Assembly: GCA_027704905.1 (NCBI GenBank)
Contig: CM051006.1
Location: forward strand, 1,573,062-1,637,061
Reading direction: 5' to 3'
DNA: 64,000 nt
Origin: Muraenolepis orangiensis
Taxonomy: Eukaryota > Chordata > Actinopteri > Gadiformes > Muraenolepididae
Shown: piece by piece, positions 23,906 to 35,893 of the stretch
How positions within the stretch are numbered: the first letter of the stretch is position 1
Layout: every line of letters begins with the position of its first letter
Made by a program: the position numbers and the translations under genes
Notes under the pieces: generated by a model
The model's input: the letters and a program-made list of their open reading frames with translations, nothing else
Told to the model about the DNA's origin: nothing
The model's database searches: none

Positions 23906-24229
23906 GTGTCTATACATAGCTTTCCCTTTTTTGGACACAGTGGCACGTATATATTGAAAACAATAAAGAATGTAGTTAAATAAAGTACATTATTGAATAT
24001 ATATATTTCTTAATTGTTAAAGGAGCTGGGTTCCCATGCCGTGGTTTACTTCACCTCGTGAGTTCTGGCAGTAATGGAGGTCAAAGCCCGGTTCATTATG
24101 CACTGGAAACAAGTTTTATCATAATTAATGAGGAAACCTTATGTCATGTTTTACAGCGCTTGGTTCTACGGTCCAACTCCAATGCTAATTAAAACAACAT
24201 GGAGGAAAAACACACAGAAACACAGAAAG

Positions 24230-25366
24230 AGCAGGTGGAGAGTGAGAGGGAGGAGAAGGAGGAGAAGGAGAGGGAGAGTGAGGAGGAGGAGAGTGGGAAG
24301 GTCCTCCACACCCAGGGAAAGGTTGTGGAGGAGAGAGGAGGAGGAGAGGGAGAGTGAGGAGGAGGAGAGTGGGAAGTTCCCCACACCAAGGGAAAGGTCG
24401 GGGAGGAGAGAGCAGGGGAGCAGGTGGAGGACGAGAGAGGAGGAGGAAAGGGAGAAGGAGGAGGAGGAGGAGGAGGAGGAGGAGGAGGGAGGAAGAGGAG
24501 GAGAAAGAGAGGGAGGAGTAGGTGGAGGAGAAAGAAAGTGAGGAGGAAGAGGAGAAGGAGGAGGAGAGGGATAGGGAGGAGGAGGAGAAGGAGGAGGAGG
24601 AGGAGAGGGAGAGGGAGGAAGAGGAGGAGAAAGAGAGGGAGGAGGAGGTGGAGGAGAAAGAAAGCGAGGAGGAGGAGGAGAAGGAGGAGGAGAGTGAGAA
24701 GGTCCCCCACGTCCAGGTTGTGGAGGAGAGCGGAGGAGGAGGAGCAGGAGGAGGAGGAAAGAGGATGAGGAGGAGAGGGAGGAGGAGAGGGAGGAGGAGG
24801 ACGGGGAGGAGGAGGAGAAGGAGAGGGAGGAGAAGGAGGATAAGGAGAGGGAGAGTGAGAAGGCCCCCAAGACCAGGGAAAGGTAGTGGAGGAGAGAGCA
24901 GGATGAGCAGGAGGAGGAGAGGGAGGAGGAGGAGGAGGAGGAGGAGGAGGAGGATGAGGAGGAGGAGGAGGAGGAGAGGGAGAGGAAGGAGGAGAAGGAG
25001 GAGGAGGAGAAGGAGGAGGAGAGGGAGAGGGAGGAGGAGGAGAGGGAGGAGGAGGAGAAGGAGGAGGAGGAGTAGGAGGATGGTGAGAAGGTCCCCCATG
25101 CCCAGGGAAAGGTTGTGGAGGAGAGAGGAGGAGGAGGTGCAGGAGGAGAGAGGGAGAGGGAGGAAGAGGAGGTGAGGGTCGAGGAGGAGGAAGAGGAGGA
25201 GGAGGAGGAGGAGGAGGAGGAGGAGGAGGAGAGGAGGAGGAGGAGGAGGAGGAGGAGGAGGAGGAGGAGGAGGAGGAGGAGGAGGAGGAGGAGGAGGAGG
25301 AGGAGGCGGAGAGGGAGAAGGAGGAGAAGGAGTAGGAAGGAGTAGGAGAGGTAGAGGTAGGAGGAG
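24230..25366. repeat. 1.1-kb GGA-rich polypurine tract
   Basis: Almost pure purine on the plus strand, mostly GGA/GAG units with longer copies of a block that includes CCCCCACACC or CCAGGGAAAGGTTGTGGAGG. That block recurs about six times (24300, 24375, 24705, 24860, 25090), so an older, larger repeat underlies the simple one. Open frames in all phases (Glu-, Arg-, Leu- or Ser-rich) are compositional. Mirror-repeat polypurine of this length can form triplex DNA. Mirror at 58441-59600. Confidence 0.93.
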
Positions 25367-26220
25367 ATATTATAACTAACTTTTTAACTTTTTAACTTTT
25401 GTACTTCTAAGAGAAACAGCTTCACAGTATATCATATATCACCACTCATTTTCTTTCTAGAAAGGGTATTTTTATACAGAAAAGACAAATAGTAGCAAGC
25501 AATGGAGTTGTCCTTCAGACGGTACGGAAAGAGATCAGGGACAAACAAGCTGGGAAGGCAAGAGAACACAGATGTGGTTTGTTCCCTTGAGCACCCAAGC
25601 AGAACACACACACACCACACACACACACACACACACATACACCTGACTCACATTGGCTTAATATACACACTAAGATGCTGGAGTTTTGGGGGCAGGTTAG
25701 AGGCTGTAGGGTCTAGTATGTAAGCTATTCCTGGATGTTAAAAACAACCAGTGTGAGTTATTGAAACAAACCTGGTTCACACACAATATCACTATCAACT
25801 CATATTAAACATTGAACTGAATGGGAAATAACTTGACATTTGACCCTATTTCATACTGCTTATATTATAGTTTAATGAACTTTGTAATGAGACCAATTTG
25901 GGCGTATTCCACTGATCATCTCAAGTGTTTTCAGCACCTGGAGAATGTGATTTCCAAAGCTCTCTGATGGTTGTGTTGAAGCAGCACGCCACCCTAACGC
26001 TGCATTCTGTTCCTCGCAGGGAAAGAAAAGGATTGACTCTTTCATGGAGTTTACACGACTCATCCCAGGAAGGAGGAGCAACAACAAGTAACTCAATATT
26101 TACCATGAAACATCTGCTATCAAACAGATTGCTGGTGCAGTAGGTGTGTAACTAAGAGTGTAACTAAGAGTGTACGTGTGTGTCTCTGTGTGTGAAATCC
26201 AAACCATTCATCTTAATGAG
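25367..26220. other. Unique noncoding sequence with a short (CA)n
   Basis: Contains a (CA)n at about 25606-25640 that is longer in the right arm (58162-58205), otherwise unique DNA. No gene recognised. Confidence 0.6.
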
Positions 26221-26249
26221 TCATATATATATATACTGTATACTGTATA

Positions 26250-26315
<66 letters not shown>

Positions 26316-26415
26316 TGTATATATATATATTTATATGAACTGTATATATGCTGTATAATGTATATATATATATATATATATATTTATATGAACTGCATAT
26401 ATACTGTATATATAT
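26221..26415. repeat. (TA)n microsatellite with ACTGTATA interruptions
   Basis: About 195 bases of TA repeats with TACTGTATA and TTTATATGAACTG units. The right-arm version (57332-57580) is longer and differently interrupted. Confidence 0.95.
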
Positions 26416-26668
26416 CATTGGCGGCTGGTGGTTGTAAAAGTAGGGGAGGAAGGAAGGTGCCTCACTATCAGTTCTGACCGTGTATTAGAGGGTCATGTTA
26501 GCAGATAAGCCAAACTGAATTTAAACCCATTGTGATCTAAGGGGGAAGACGCATTGTTTTGATGAAAAATAGATATTTAGCGGTTAATCCATTTATGAAT
26601 CTGAAAATCGGAATAGAAGTTTCATGCACAGTGGCTTGTGATCGAACAAACCTAACGGAAAGTAACTC
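26416..26668 (+). mobile_element. Fragment of the CAGTGGCGGCTGG hAT-like family
   Basis: Starts CATTGGCGGCTGGTGGTTGT and shares about 250 bases with the right end of the element at 36714-37663, read in reverse (GTAGGGGAGGAAGGAAGG, CAGATAAGCCAAACTGAAT, GAAGTTTCATGCACAGTGGC). Beyond 26668 the two diverge, so only one terminus is recognisable here. Mirror at 57078-57331. Confidence 0.7.
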
Positions 26669-28289
26669 TGAATTCCAGGTGCCATGTTTAGCTCTTTAGC
26701 CATGCATGCATTTAGCTCCCCAATGCTACAGGACCTCAGTTCTACTCAGCTTTGCTCACCGCTCAAGCATAAAACCGCTAGCTAAGTGAGGCTGATTCAC
26801 TCTTAGCGGAGGGTTAATCACGTTTAGCCTTCTAGAAGGCTAAACGCCACAACAAATATGTAAGTGACATGAGAGTTAATGGATGGAATGGAACTACTTG
26901 CTGGGTACTGGAATCCATTAAGAAGTCCTGTCTTAATCTGGAAGGTTCTGACATCTGAGTCCATCTGGACCCGCAACACCTTCAGACAGGAAGGATAACC
27001 AGGACATCTAATGCTACTAACTAGCTAGCTACACTTAGCATTCAACAATGACATAGAACTTTATTACATGAATTATTAATGTATTAACCAATTAACTAAT
27101 CAGCTAACAGATCGAATCATATACATCTGCTGATAGCATTCATTACACATTTTAATTTAAAAGCTGTAAGGATTAAAAAACTTAACTTATAAAAATTATA
27201 AAAATAACCGTTTGTCTGAACATGATTTGCATATTAAACTATTCTGCTCAGCTTATCTAATCCCATCACTGGTTTCTTTCTGGACGTCTGTGTCCCCACC
27301 ACGGACGCTCTGTGATGCCGTTTTAATTTCGGACAACAACGGAAATCAAACCAAACCAAACCTCTCTGGTGATGGAGGTTTTGTTCGCCGACGGTTGTCT
27401 CCTGGAAGGAGAATAGGATGGAAACCTTCTGTACTCTTTTGTACAGCACATAGATTAAGGCGGGATCAATGGCCTGAGTAAATTCACCTTTGGTTAATAG
27501 CATCCGTCCTCCGAAAGAAACGCCGGCCGCAATCACACAAGGCCGCGCTGCATTGTCATAGCAACCGCCTTTTTCTCTCTCTTCCCATCTCTCACTCTGG
27601 GTATATTCTGGGTTCCCTTTTCTGAAAGATGATGGTCTTAGAGACTGAGTGAGTGAGTGAATGTGACAGAACCTGATCCAGAATTAGAACGTGATCCAGA
27701 ATTAGAATGACTTGATTAAACTTTTGATATTAATATTGAGTGTTGAATGGGAAAGGTGTAACCTACCCACTAGTAAATATGATAATACTTATGCTAATAT
27801 TCCGTGTAGGGAGTTAGGAGAGTGCTGGCATAAGACAGGGTCTAGAAGAAACACACCATGGGCTGGGGAATAAAGTCTAAATAAACACATTTATTTAGGA
27901 AAAGTCCCGGACCAGAAATATGTAACAGGGAATAAAGAATGGTTCCCTCGTAGCAAACGGGCCAAAACAAGAAAGAACAAACAGGGAAGAACCGGGGAGG
28001 ATAAATCAAAGCACAGCTTAGACTCAGCAGACCTGTGTGGAGAATGTAAACCCAGAAGCAGTAAACCCTGAGTATCTGTGGAGGAACACCATGACCATCC
28101 CTGAAGAGGGAGAGAGAGCTATGAAACAGAGAGTTACACAGAGATATTCTGGAGGTTCATCGTTTCCTCGCTCGTCTCCCAAATGTCTCTGTATAAATGA
28201 CCCAATGTCATAATTAATATACCTTAGCTGCAGGCTAGCCTCCTCAAAGATATTGAAGTCTTAGGAGATGAAACTTGATGCAAGATGCA

Positions 28290-28293
<4 letters not shown>
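26669..28293. other. 1.6 kb of unique noncoding sequence, holding the Copia empty site
   Basis: No gene recognised. A perfect 12-bp inverted repeat (TTTAGCCTTCTA and TAGAAGGCTAAA) occurs near 26824-26847. CATAT at 27230-27234 is the single-copy, pre-insertion form of the target site that flanks the Copia element of the right arm. The right-arm counterpart is 52800-53859 plus 56523-57077. Confidence 0.6.
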
Positions 28294-28885
<592 letters not shown>

Positions 28886-30640
28886 AGAGAGGGGGGGAGT
28901 CATTATGTTGAGGGGGGAGTCATTCTGTTTGGGGGGAGTCATTCTGTTGAGGGGGGAGTCATTCTGTTGGGGGGGAGTCATTATGTTGGGGGAGAGTCAT
29001 TCTGTTGGGGGGGAGTCATTATGTTGAGGGGGGAGTCATTCTGTTGAGGGGGGAGTCATTCTGTTGGGGGGGAGTCATTATGTTGGGGGAGAGTCATTCT
29101 GTTGGGGGGAGTCTTTCTGTTTGGGGGAGTTATTCTGTTGAGGAGGGGGGCATTCTGTTTGGGGGAGTCATTCTGTTGGGGGGAGTCTTTCTGTTTGGGG
29201 AGTCATTCTGTTGGGGGGGAGTCATTCTGTTGAGGGGGGGAGTCATTATGTTGGGGGGAGTCATTCTGTTGAGGGGGGGAGTCATTATGTTGGGGGGGGA
29301 GTCTTTCTGTTTGGGAGAGTCATTCTATTGGGGGGGAGTCTTTCTGTTTCGGGGAGTCATTCTGTTTGGGGGAGTCATTCTGTTGGGGGGGAGTCTTTCT
29401 GTTTGGGGGAGTCATTCTGTTTGGGGGAGTCATTATGTTGGGGGGGAGTCTTTCTGTTTGGGGGAGTCATTCTGTTGGGGGGGAGTCTTTCTGTTTGGGG
29501 GGGAGTCATTCTGTTGAGGGGGGGAGTCATTCTGTTGGGGGAGTCATTCTGTTTGGGGGAGTCATTATGTTGAGGGGGGAGTCATTCCGTTTGGGGGAGT
29601 CATTCTGTTGGGGGGGAGTCATTCTGTTGGGGGAGGTCACTCTGTTGGGGGAGGAGTCATTCTGTTGGGGGGAGTCTTTCTGTTTGGGGGAGTCATTATG
29701 TTGAGGGGGGAGTCATTCTGTTGGGGGGAGTCATTCTGTTGGGGGGAGTCTTTCTGTTTGGGGGAGTCATTATGTTGAGGGCGGGAGTCATTCTGTTGGG
29801 GGGAGTCATTCTGTTTGGGGGAGTCATTATGTTGAGGGGGGAGTCATTCCGTTTGGGGGAGTCATTCTGTTGGGGGGGAGTCATTCTGTTGGGGGAGGTC
29901 ATTCTGTTGGGGGAGGAGTCATTCTGTTGGGGGGAGTCTTTCTGTTTGGGGGAGTCATTATGTTGAGGGGGGAGTCATTCTGTTGGGGGGAGTCATTCTG
30001 TTGGGGGGAGTCTTTCTGTTTGGGGGAGTTATTATGTTGAGGGGGGAGTCATTCTGTTGGGGGGAGTCATTATGTTGGGGGGGAGTCATTCTGTTGAGGG
30101 GGGAGTCTTTCTGTTTGGGGGAGTCTTTCTGTTTGGGGGGGTCATTATGTTGAGGGGGGGTCATTCTGTTGGGGGGTCATTCTGTTTTGGGGAGTCTTTC
30201 TGTTTGGGGGAGTCTTTCTGTTTGGGGGAGTCTTTCTGTTTGGTGGGGTCATTATGTTGAGGGGGGGTCATTCTGTTGGGGGGGTCATTCTGTTGAGGGG
30301 GAGTCATTCTGTTGGGGGGAGTCATTCTGTTGGGGGGAGTCTTTCTGTTTGGGGGAGTCTTTCTGTTTGGGAGGGTCATTATGTTGAGGGGGAGTCTTTC
30401 TGTTTGGGGGAGTCTTTCTGTTTGGGGGAGTCTTTCTGTTTGGTGGGGTCATTATGTTGAGGGGGGGTCATTCTGTTGGGGGGGGTCATTCTGTTGGGGG
30501 GGTCTTTCTGTTGGGGGGGGAGTCATTATGTTGGGGGGAGTCATTCTGTTGGGGGGAGTCATTCTGTTGTGGGGGGGAGTCATTCTGTTGGGGGGAGTCA
30601 TTCTGTTTGGGGGAGTCATTCTGTTGGGGGGTCATTAATA
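28886..30640. repeat. G-rich 19-20-bp minisatellite, about 90 copies
   Basis: Units of the type GGGGGGAGTCATTCTGTT with variants ATTATG, TTTCTGTTT and GAGG. Each unit has a run of 4-8 G on the plus strand, spaced by about 13 bases. Frames across it (VILLGGSHSV-like repeats) are artefacts. The right-arm version is 50262-52198 and is longer by roughly 180 bases. Confidence 0.95.
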
Positions 30641-30883
30641 ATGATGGTGATATTGACATATTGTTCAAACTGATTCAGTGTGTGAAGAAGAGCTGAGCTG
30701 GTGTTTACGCTACACACACATTGCTAATGATGAGCCACTGGCTTGATAATAACTGTTGGATTGTGAGTGTCTTTTCTTAGCTAAGCAGTTTAATACCAGC
30801 AGTTCATTTGTTATTTTAGAATGAATATATACTTAAGTAATGTTTAAGCTTTGGGAGTAATCTTAGTATTTTAAAGCTTTGTC

Positions 30884-30911
30884 TCATTTCAAACGCTCTC
30901 TGAGGGAAGAC
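30884..30911. other. Boundary of the 49-bp array
   Basis: Unique sequence (GAGGGAAGACTGGATGGAGG) directly before the minisatellite. The 30641-30911 spacer is otherwise noncoding, with nothing recognised. Confidence 0.5.
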
Positions 30912-32815
30912 TGGATGGAGGGTTCTGGGTGTGAGTGGGTCTGACTGTAGGGGAGGTAGGGGGAGTTGATGGGGTGGGTGTGAGTGGGTCTGACTGTAGG
31001 GGAGGTAGGGGGAGTTGATGGGGTGGGTGTGAGTGGGTCTGACTGTAGGGGAGGTAGGGGAGGTAGGGGGAGTTGATGGGGTGGGTGTGAGTGGGTCTGA
31101 CTGTAGGGGAGGTAGGGGGAGTTGATGGGGTGGGTGTGAGTGGGTCTGACTGTAGGGGAGGTAGGGGGAGGTAGGGGGAGTTGATGGAGTGGGTGTGAGT
31201 GGGTCTGACTGTAGGGGAGGTAGGGGGAGTGGATGGGGTGGGTGTGAGTGGGTCTGACTGTAGGGGAGGTAGGGGGAGTGGATGGGGTGGGTGTGAGTGG
31301 GTCTGACTGTAGGGGAGGTAGGGGGAGTTGATGGGGTGGGTGTGAGTGGGTCTGACTGTAGGGGAGGTAGGGGGAGGTAGGGGGAGTTGATGGGGTGGGT
31401 GTGAGTGGGTCTGACTGTAGGGGAGGTAGGGGGAGTGGATGGGGTGGGTGTGAGTGGGTCTGACTGTAGGGGAGGTAGGGGGAGTTGATGGGGTGGGTGT
31501 GAGTGGGTCTGACTGTAGGGGAGGTAGGGGGAGTTGATGGGGTGGGTGTGAGTGGGTCTGACTGTAGGGGAGGTAGGGGGAGGTGATGGGGTGGGTGTGA
31601 GTGGGTCTGACTGTAGGGGAGGTAGGGGGAGTTGATGGGGTGGGTGTGAGTGGGTCTGACTGTAGGGGAGGTAGGGGGAGGTAGGGGGAGTTGATGGGGT
31701 GGGTGTGAGTGGGTCTGACTGTAGGGGAGGTAGGGGGAGTGGATGGGGTGGGTGTGAGTGGGTCTGACTGTAGGGGAGGTAGGGGGAGTTGATGGGGTGG
31801 GTGTGAGTGGGTCTGACTGTAGGGGAGGTAGGGGGAGTTGATGGGGTGGGTGTGAGTGGGTCTGACTGTAGGGGAGGTAGGGGGAGGTAGGGGGAGTTGA
31901 TGGGGTGGGTGTGAGTGGGTCTGACTGTAGGGGAGGTAGGGGGAGTGGATGGGGTGGGTGTGAGTGGGTCTGACTGTAGGGGAGGTAGGGGGAGTTGATG
32001 GGGTGGGTGTGAGTGGGTCTGACTGTAGGGGAGGTAGGGGGAGTTGATGGGGTGGGTGTGAGTGGGTCTGACTGTAGGGGAGGTAGGGGGAGGTGATGGG
32101 GTGGGTGTGAGTGGGTCTGACTGTAGGGGAGGTAGGGGGAGGTAGGGGGAGTTGATGGGGTGGGTGTGAGTGGGTCTGACTGTAGGGGAGGTAGGGGGAG
32201 TTGATGGGGTGGGTGTGAGTGGGTCTGACTGTAGGGGAGGTAGGGGGAGGTAGGGGGAGTTGATGGAGTGGGTGTGAGTGGGTCTGACTGTAGGGGAGGT
32301 AGGGGGAGTGGATGGGGTGGGTGTGAGTGGGTCTGACTGTAGGGGAGGTAGGGGGAGTGGATGGGGTGGGTGTGAGTGGGTCTGACTGTAGGGGAGGTAG
32401 GGGGAGTTGATGGGGTGGGTGTGAGTGGGTCTGACTGTAGGGGAGGTAGGGGGAGGTAGGGGGAGTTGATGGGGTGGGTGTGAGTGGGTCTGACTGTAGG
32501 GGAGGTAGGGGGAGTGGATGGGGTGGGTGTGAGTGGGTCTGACTGTAGGGGAGGTAGGGGGAGTTGATGGGGTGGGTGTGAGTGGGTCTGACTGTAGGGG
32601 AGGTAGGGGGAGTTGATGGGGTGGGTGTGAGTGGGTCTGACTGTAGGGGAGGTAGGGGGAGGTGATGGGGTGGGTGTGAGTGGGTGTGACTGTAGGGGAG
32701 GTAGGGGGAGTTGATGGGGTGGGTGTGAGTGGGTCTGACTGTAGGGGAGGTAGGGGGAGGTAAGGGGAGTTGATGGGGTGGGTGTGAGTGGGTCTGACTG
32801 TAGGGGAGGTAGGGG
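30912..32815. repeat. 49-bp minisatellite, about 37 copies
   Basis: Unit GGGGGAGTTGATGGGGTGGG continuing TGTGAGTGGGTCTGACTGTA and GGGGAGGTA (period 49: CTGACTGTAG at 30941 and 30990). Some units carry an extra GGGGAGGTAG and a few have GTGGAT for GTTGAT, giving higher-order blocks of about ten units that recur (for example 31160-31560 and 32250-32650). The 665-codon Pro/Thr/Ser frame on the minus strand is an artefact of stop-free repeats. The right arm has only about 12 units (49371-49973). Confidence 0.96.
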
Positions 32816-32989
32816 GGGGGAAGCAGTGAAGAGGCTCTGACCCCCTGAACGTCCCCAGAGAAGGGGTCCAGCAGTTGGCATCTTCCTTAACTTCCTCCTG
32901 TCCTCTTCCTCCTCCCTCTTATGTCCTTCCTTCTTACTCCATCCCCCGCTACATCTCTCATTCCTCTATCTCTCACATCACCATCTCCT
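32816..32989. other. Unique spacer before the LINE insertion
   Basis: TC-rich noncoding sequence, matched by 49196-49370 in the right arm. Confidence 0.6.
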
Positions 32990-33398
32990 AGGTCTGGTTG
33001 GCCATAACGTCCTTGAGCTCAGCTGGTGTGAAATCTCCTGACAGGTTGGCATTGACACTGGCCGCCCTAGAGAGACTGGATACCTCGCGGGATGTTGAGC
33101 GGGCAAATTCTTTGTCTGCGTCTGGGAAGCGGCCATTTTTCAGGAGTTGGGCTGCGATGGCGTTTGCTGTCACAGGGCACTTGGGAGGTGGTGTACTTCT
33201 TCCTGAGAGCTGGTTTATGGTCTGCCACGCTTTACGGCTGGAGTGGGTAAAGTCAATCGACTCGACGACCTCTGTCCATCTAGCCCTGCGGGTGGCGTCC
33301 AACTTCTCAAGCAGTGCCGTTGCTGTCGCATCCACTTCAGCTCTTGAGCTAGCCTGCTGGTGGGCTCGCAGGAGGTGGTTGCACTCCTCGGCAACCAA
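32988..33398 (-). pseudogene. Inverted LINE fragment: linker between endonuclease and reverse transcriptase
   Basis: A frame containing CNHLLRAHQQASSRAEVDAT, KAWQTINQLSGRSTPP and FTPAELKDVM, the type of segment that precedes the reverse transcriptase in jockey-like LINEs. It ends where the inverted part meets the target site at 33000; the last residues and stop come from the flanking DNA. Confidence 0.7.
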
Positions 33399-33901
33399 TC
33401 CCCGGCGTAGATGGCGGGTGCCGGGGCAGTTGGGAGGGCCGATGTGGACAGTACAGATGGTGGGGGCTTGTACACGTTCTTAACCGTTGTCTTCTGTATC
33501 CTTGTGGACAGCCACTCAAGGCTGGAGCCCGGTGGAGATTGTCCTGTGGCTGTCCAACTAAGGTCAGACCTGACAAAGGTGGCCATCCCGTGCTGCCTGC
33601 TGAGGATGGAGCCGGCGAGGTGGAACCCGGGCAACCTGAGAAAGTCTGCTTTTCCACAGTGCGTCTCCTGAAGGAGGACGGACGCGACTTCATGGGAGTC
33701 GGCGAGGTGGCGTATGATATCCAGTTTGGCGGTGGTGAGGCCCTCGACATTTAGCTGGAGCACTGCCAGGCCCTGGCGCTCGATGGTCGGGATGGCTGCC
33801 CGCCCTGACGTGAGCTTGCGTCCCCCCGGCCTCTTGCGCCCTGATCTGACAGCGTGACGATTGGGTGGCGACATTCGTTTCATGAGCTGGTCTTGCACCA
33901 T
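33215..33901 (-). pseudogene. Inverted LINE fragment: endonuclease domain
   Basis: Reads MVQDQLMKRM at its start, then endonuclease motifs VLQLNVEGLTTAKLDII, LLQETHCGKADFLRLPG and, after a frame change, YAGDW. It carries frameshifts (for example around 33349-33420). It is antisense to the 3' half of the same LINE. Confidence 0.75.
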
Positions 33902-33904
33902 ATC

Positions 33905-35120
33905 TCATTACTCGCAGGGGAGGCCGCGTGGAGGCTGTCGTCTTCTCCCGCTCAGGAGGTTGAGAAACGGGGTCCCACAAGGGTCTGTCCTCTCACCGAT
34001 GCTCTTCAACATTTACATCTTTGACCTACCGGTGACGACATCTAGAAGGTATGGATATGCGGATGATCTAGCCATCATGTTACACCAACCCACATGGAAG
34101 GCGGTTGAAGAGGGCCTCAACCAGGATATGGACGTCCTGGCTGCCTACCTTCGGAGCTGGCGACTGCAGCTCAGTACCGGAAAGACCGTATCAGCAGTAT
34201 TCCACCTCTGCAACAGGGAAGCAAGAAGGGAGTTGGAGATCTCAGTGGAAAACAAACCCCTGGAGTTCCAGCAGGCCCCAAAGTACCTGGGCGTACGCTT
34301 GGACAGGACACTGTCCTACAAACAACATTTGGATGAAGTGAGGGCTAAAGTAACAGCTAGGGTCTCACTCATCCGCCGCCTTGCTGGCACAACCTGGGGG
34401 GCCTCGGCCAAGGTACTACGTATCTCCACACAAGCCCTCGTATTCTCTGCAGCCGAGTACTGTGCCCCAACCTGGAGTAGAAGCCCACATGCCAAGAAGG
34501 TCGATACGGCCATCAATAATGCACTCCGTATCATAACTGGCTGCCTGAAACCCACCCCTGTGTTCTACCTGCCAGTCCTAGCAGGAATAGCGCCAGCCGG
34601 CCTACGGCGAGAGGCCGCTACCCTCGCCCTGGCAAGGAAAGCCCAGGAACACAGCTGGCACCTCCTCCATGAAACCACCACCCTGGCAATACCTCCAAGC
34701 AGACTCAAGTCCCGCCACCCATACAATCAGGCCGCGCAAGAGATGCTTAATTCCATCCCGGAGGATCTGACAACCAAAGCCTGGCTGGCGGCGGCATGGA
34801 AGCAGGAGTGGGAGTCGGCAGGACAGACACGCCTACACCATCACATCCAGGATTCTGGAGGTGGCGTTGAAGGAGAAGACCTACCTCGCCGGCAATGGAC
34901 CCTCCTGAACCGCCTTCGCACAGGGGTTGGCTGCTTCAAAGCGTCCATGAAAAAATGGGGCCTAACCGACAGTGCAGCGTGTGAGTGCGGGGAGCCTGAG
35001 CAGACTGCCAACCACGTGATCACCACCTGTCCCCTGCATAGACCACCTTCAGAGGAGGGCCTCTTCCGAGTGGGACCTGAGACGAGGGCATGGCTACATG
35101 ACACAAAGCTGGATATATGA
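33905..35120 (+). pseudogene. LINE reverse transcriptase, C-terminal part
   Basis: The open frame starts upstream at 33861 inside the junction but becomes LINE-like from RRLRNGVPQGSVLSPMLFN. Catalytic block RRYGYADDLAIM, then APKYLGVRLDRTLSYKQHL and a C-terminal Cys/His motif CECGEPEQTANHVITTC. The stop at 35118-35120 is the natural end of the ORF. The first reverse transcriptase blocks are absent because of the deletion at the inversion point, so it is not a functional enzyme. Clade assignment (jockey or I superfamily) is tentative. Confidence 0.8.
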
Positions 35121-35186
35121 AGACGATACACGAAAGAGAGAGAGAGGTCTGGTTCTGAGCCATAAGGTCTAACAGAAGTATCTGTT

Positions 35187-35525
35187 TCTGTCCAGCTCTC
35201 TCTCCATCTTTAGGTCCAGCTCTCTGTCCATCTTTAGGTCTAGCTCTCTCTCCATCTTTAGGTCTAGCTCTCTGTCCATCTTTAGGTCTAGCTCTCTCTC
35301 CATCTTTAGGTCTAGCTCTCTCTCCATCTTTAGGTCTAACTCTCTCTCCATCTTTAGGTCCAGCTCTCTCTCCATCTTTAGGTCCAGCTCTCTCTCCATC
35401 TTTAGGTCCAGCTCTCTCTCCATCTTTAGGTCCAGCTCTCTCTCCATCTTTAGGTCCAGCTCTCTCTCCATCTTTAGGTCCAGCTCTCTCTCCATCTTTA
35501 GGTCTAGCTCTCTCTCCATCTTCTT
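35187..35525. repeat. 24-bp tandem repeat, about 15 copies
   Basis: Unit AGCTCTCTCTCCATCTTTAG plus GTCC. Because 24 is divisible by 3, all minus-strand frames stay open (MERELDLK or GERAGPKD repeats). The mirror in the right arm (48818-49160) gives the same 116-residue frame in full, so this array has not changed length between arms. No gene signals. Confidence 0.94.
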
Positions 35526-35572
35526 TCATCTCGGTGTGCCTTGATACTAGTCTCTTAATCTATCGTTGTTCA

Positions 35573-35760
<188 letters not shown>

Positions 35761-35839
35761 GAGAAACCTGCTCTAGGATACAGGTAAGACTGTAGTCCTT
35801 AGGAAGTAGGGGTTAAGGGGCCATCTTTATACTTTAGAC

Positions 35840-35893
35840 ATCAGGATCCAACCCAGAACCTCTCAGCACCGGGACCACTAAACTACCCCTCTG
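35840..35893 (-). mobile_element. tRNA-derived SINE-like head
   Basis: Minus strand: A-box TAGTTTAGTGG (fits TRGYNNARNGG fully) and a B-box-like GGTTGGATCC, with only about 20 bases between them, shorter than in a tRNA. The sequence downstream on that strand runs into CCTAGAGCAGGTTTCTCTTA and then the CCCCTAA repeats, which may be the SINE tail. Mirror at 48377-48430. Confidence 0.45.

Larger units (their letters stand above)
33000..35144 (+). mobile_element. Jockey/I-like LINE with inverted 5' part (twin-priming structure), left arm only
   Basis: Flanked by a perfect 10-bp duplication AGGTCTGGTT (32990-32999 and 35145-35154). The right arm has the single-copy empty site (49192-49201 region, reverse complement). 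The 3' part (about 33905-35144) reads forward: reverse transcriptase from LRNGVPQGSVLSP through the stop at 35120, then a short 3' UTR and a GA tail. The 5' part (33000 to about 33905) is inverted and encodes the endonuclease and the region before the reverse transcriptase on the minus strand. The sequence between FTPAELKDVM at the outer edge and RRLRNGVPQGS at the junction, roughly 200 codons, is missing. This is the arrangement expected from twin priming. It cannot move on its own. Confidence 0.9.

Noticed and set aside
23534..23938. 134-codon frame with an 18-residue repeat
   Set aside because: It follows a 54-bp minisatellite and is broken wherever a unit has one extra G; no start context or domain.
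24166..25345. Long Leu-, Ser/Pro-, Glu- and Arg-rich frames on both strands
   Set aside because: All six phases of the GGA/CCT tract lack stops; there is no codon signature or domain.
30884..32881. A 665-codon Pro/Thr/Ser-rich open frame on the minus strand
   Set aside because: It is produced by a stop-free 49-bp minisatellite whose period is not a multiple of three, so the protein phase cycles; the right arm has a much shorter version.
35169..35519. 116-codon MERELDLK repeat protein
   Set aside because: The 24-bp repeat keeps every phase open on that strand; two phases give equally long frames.
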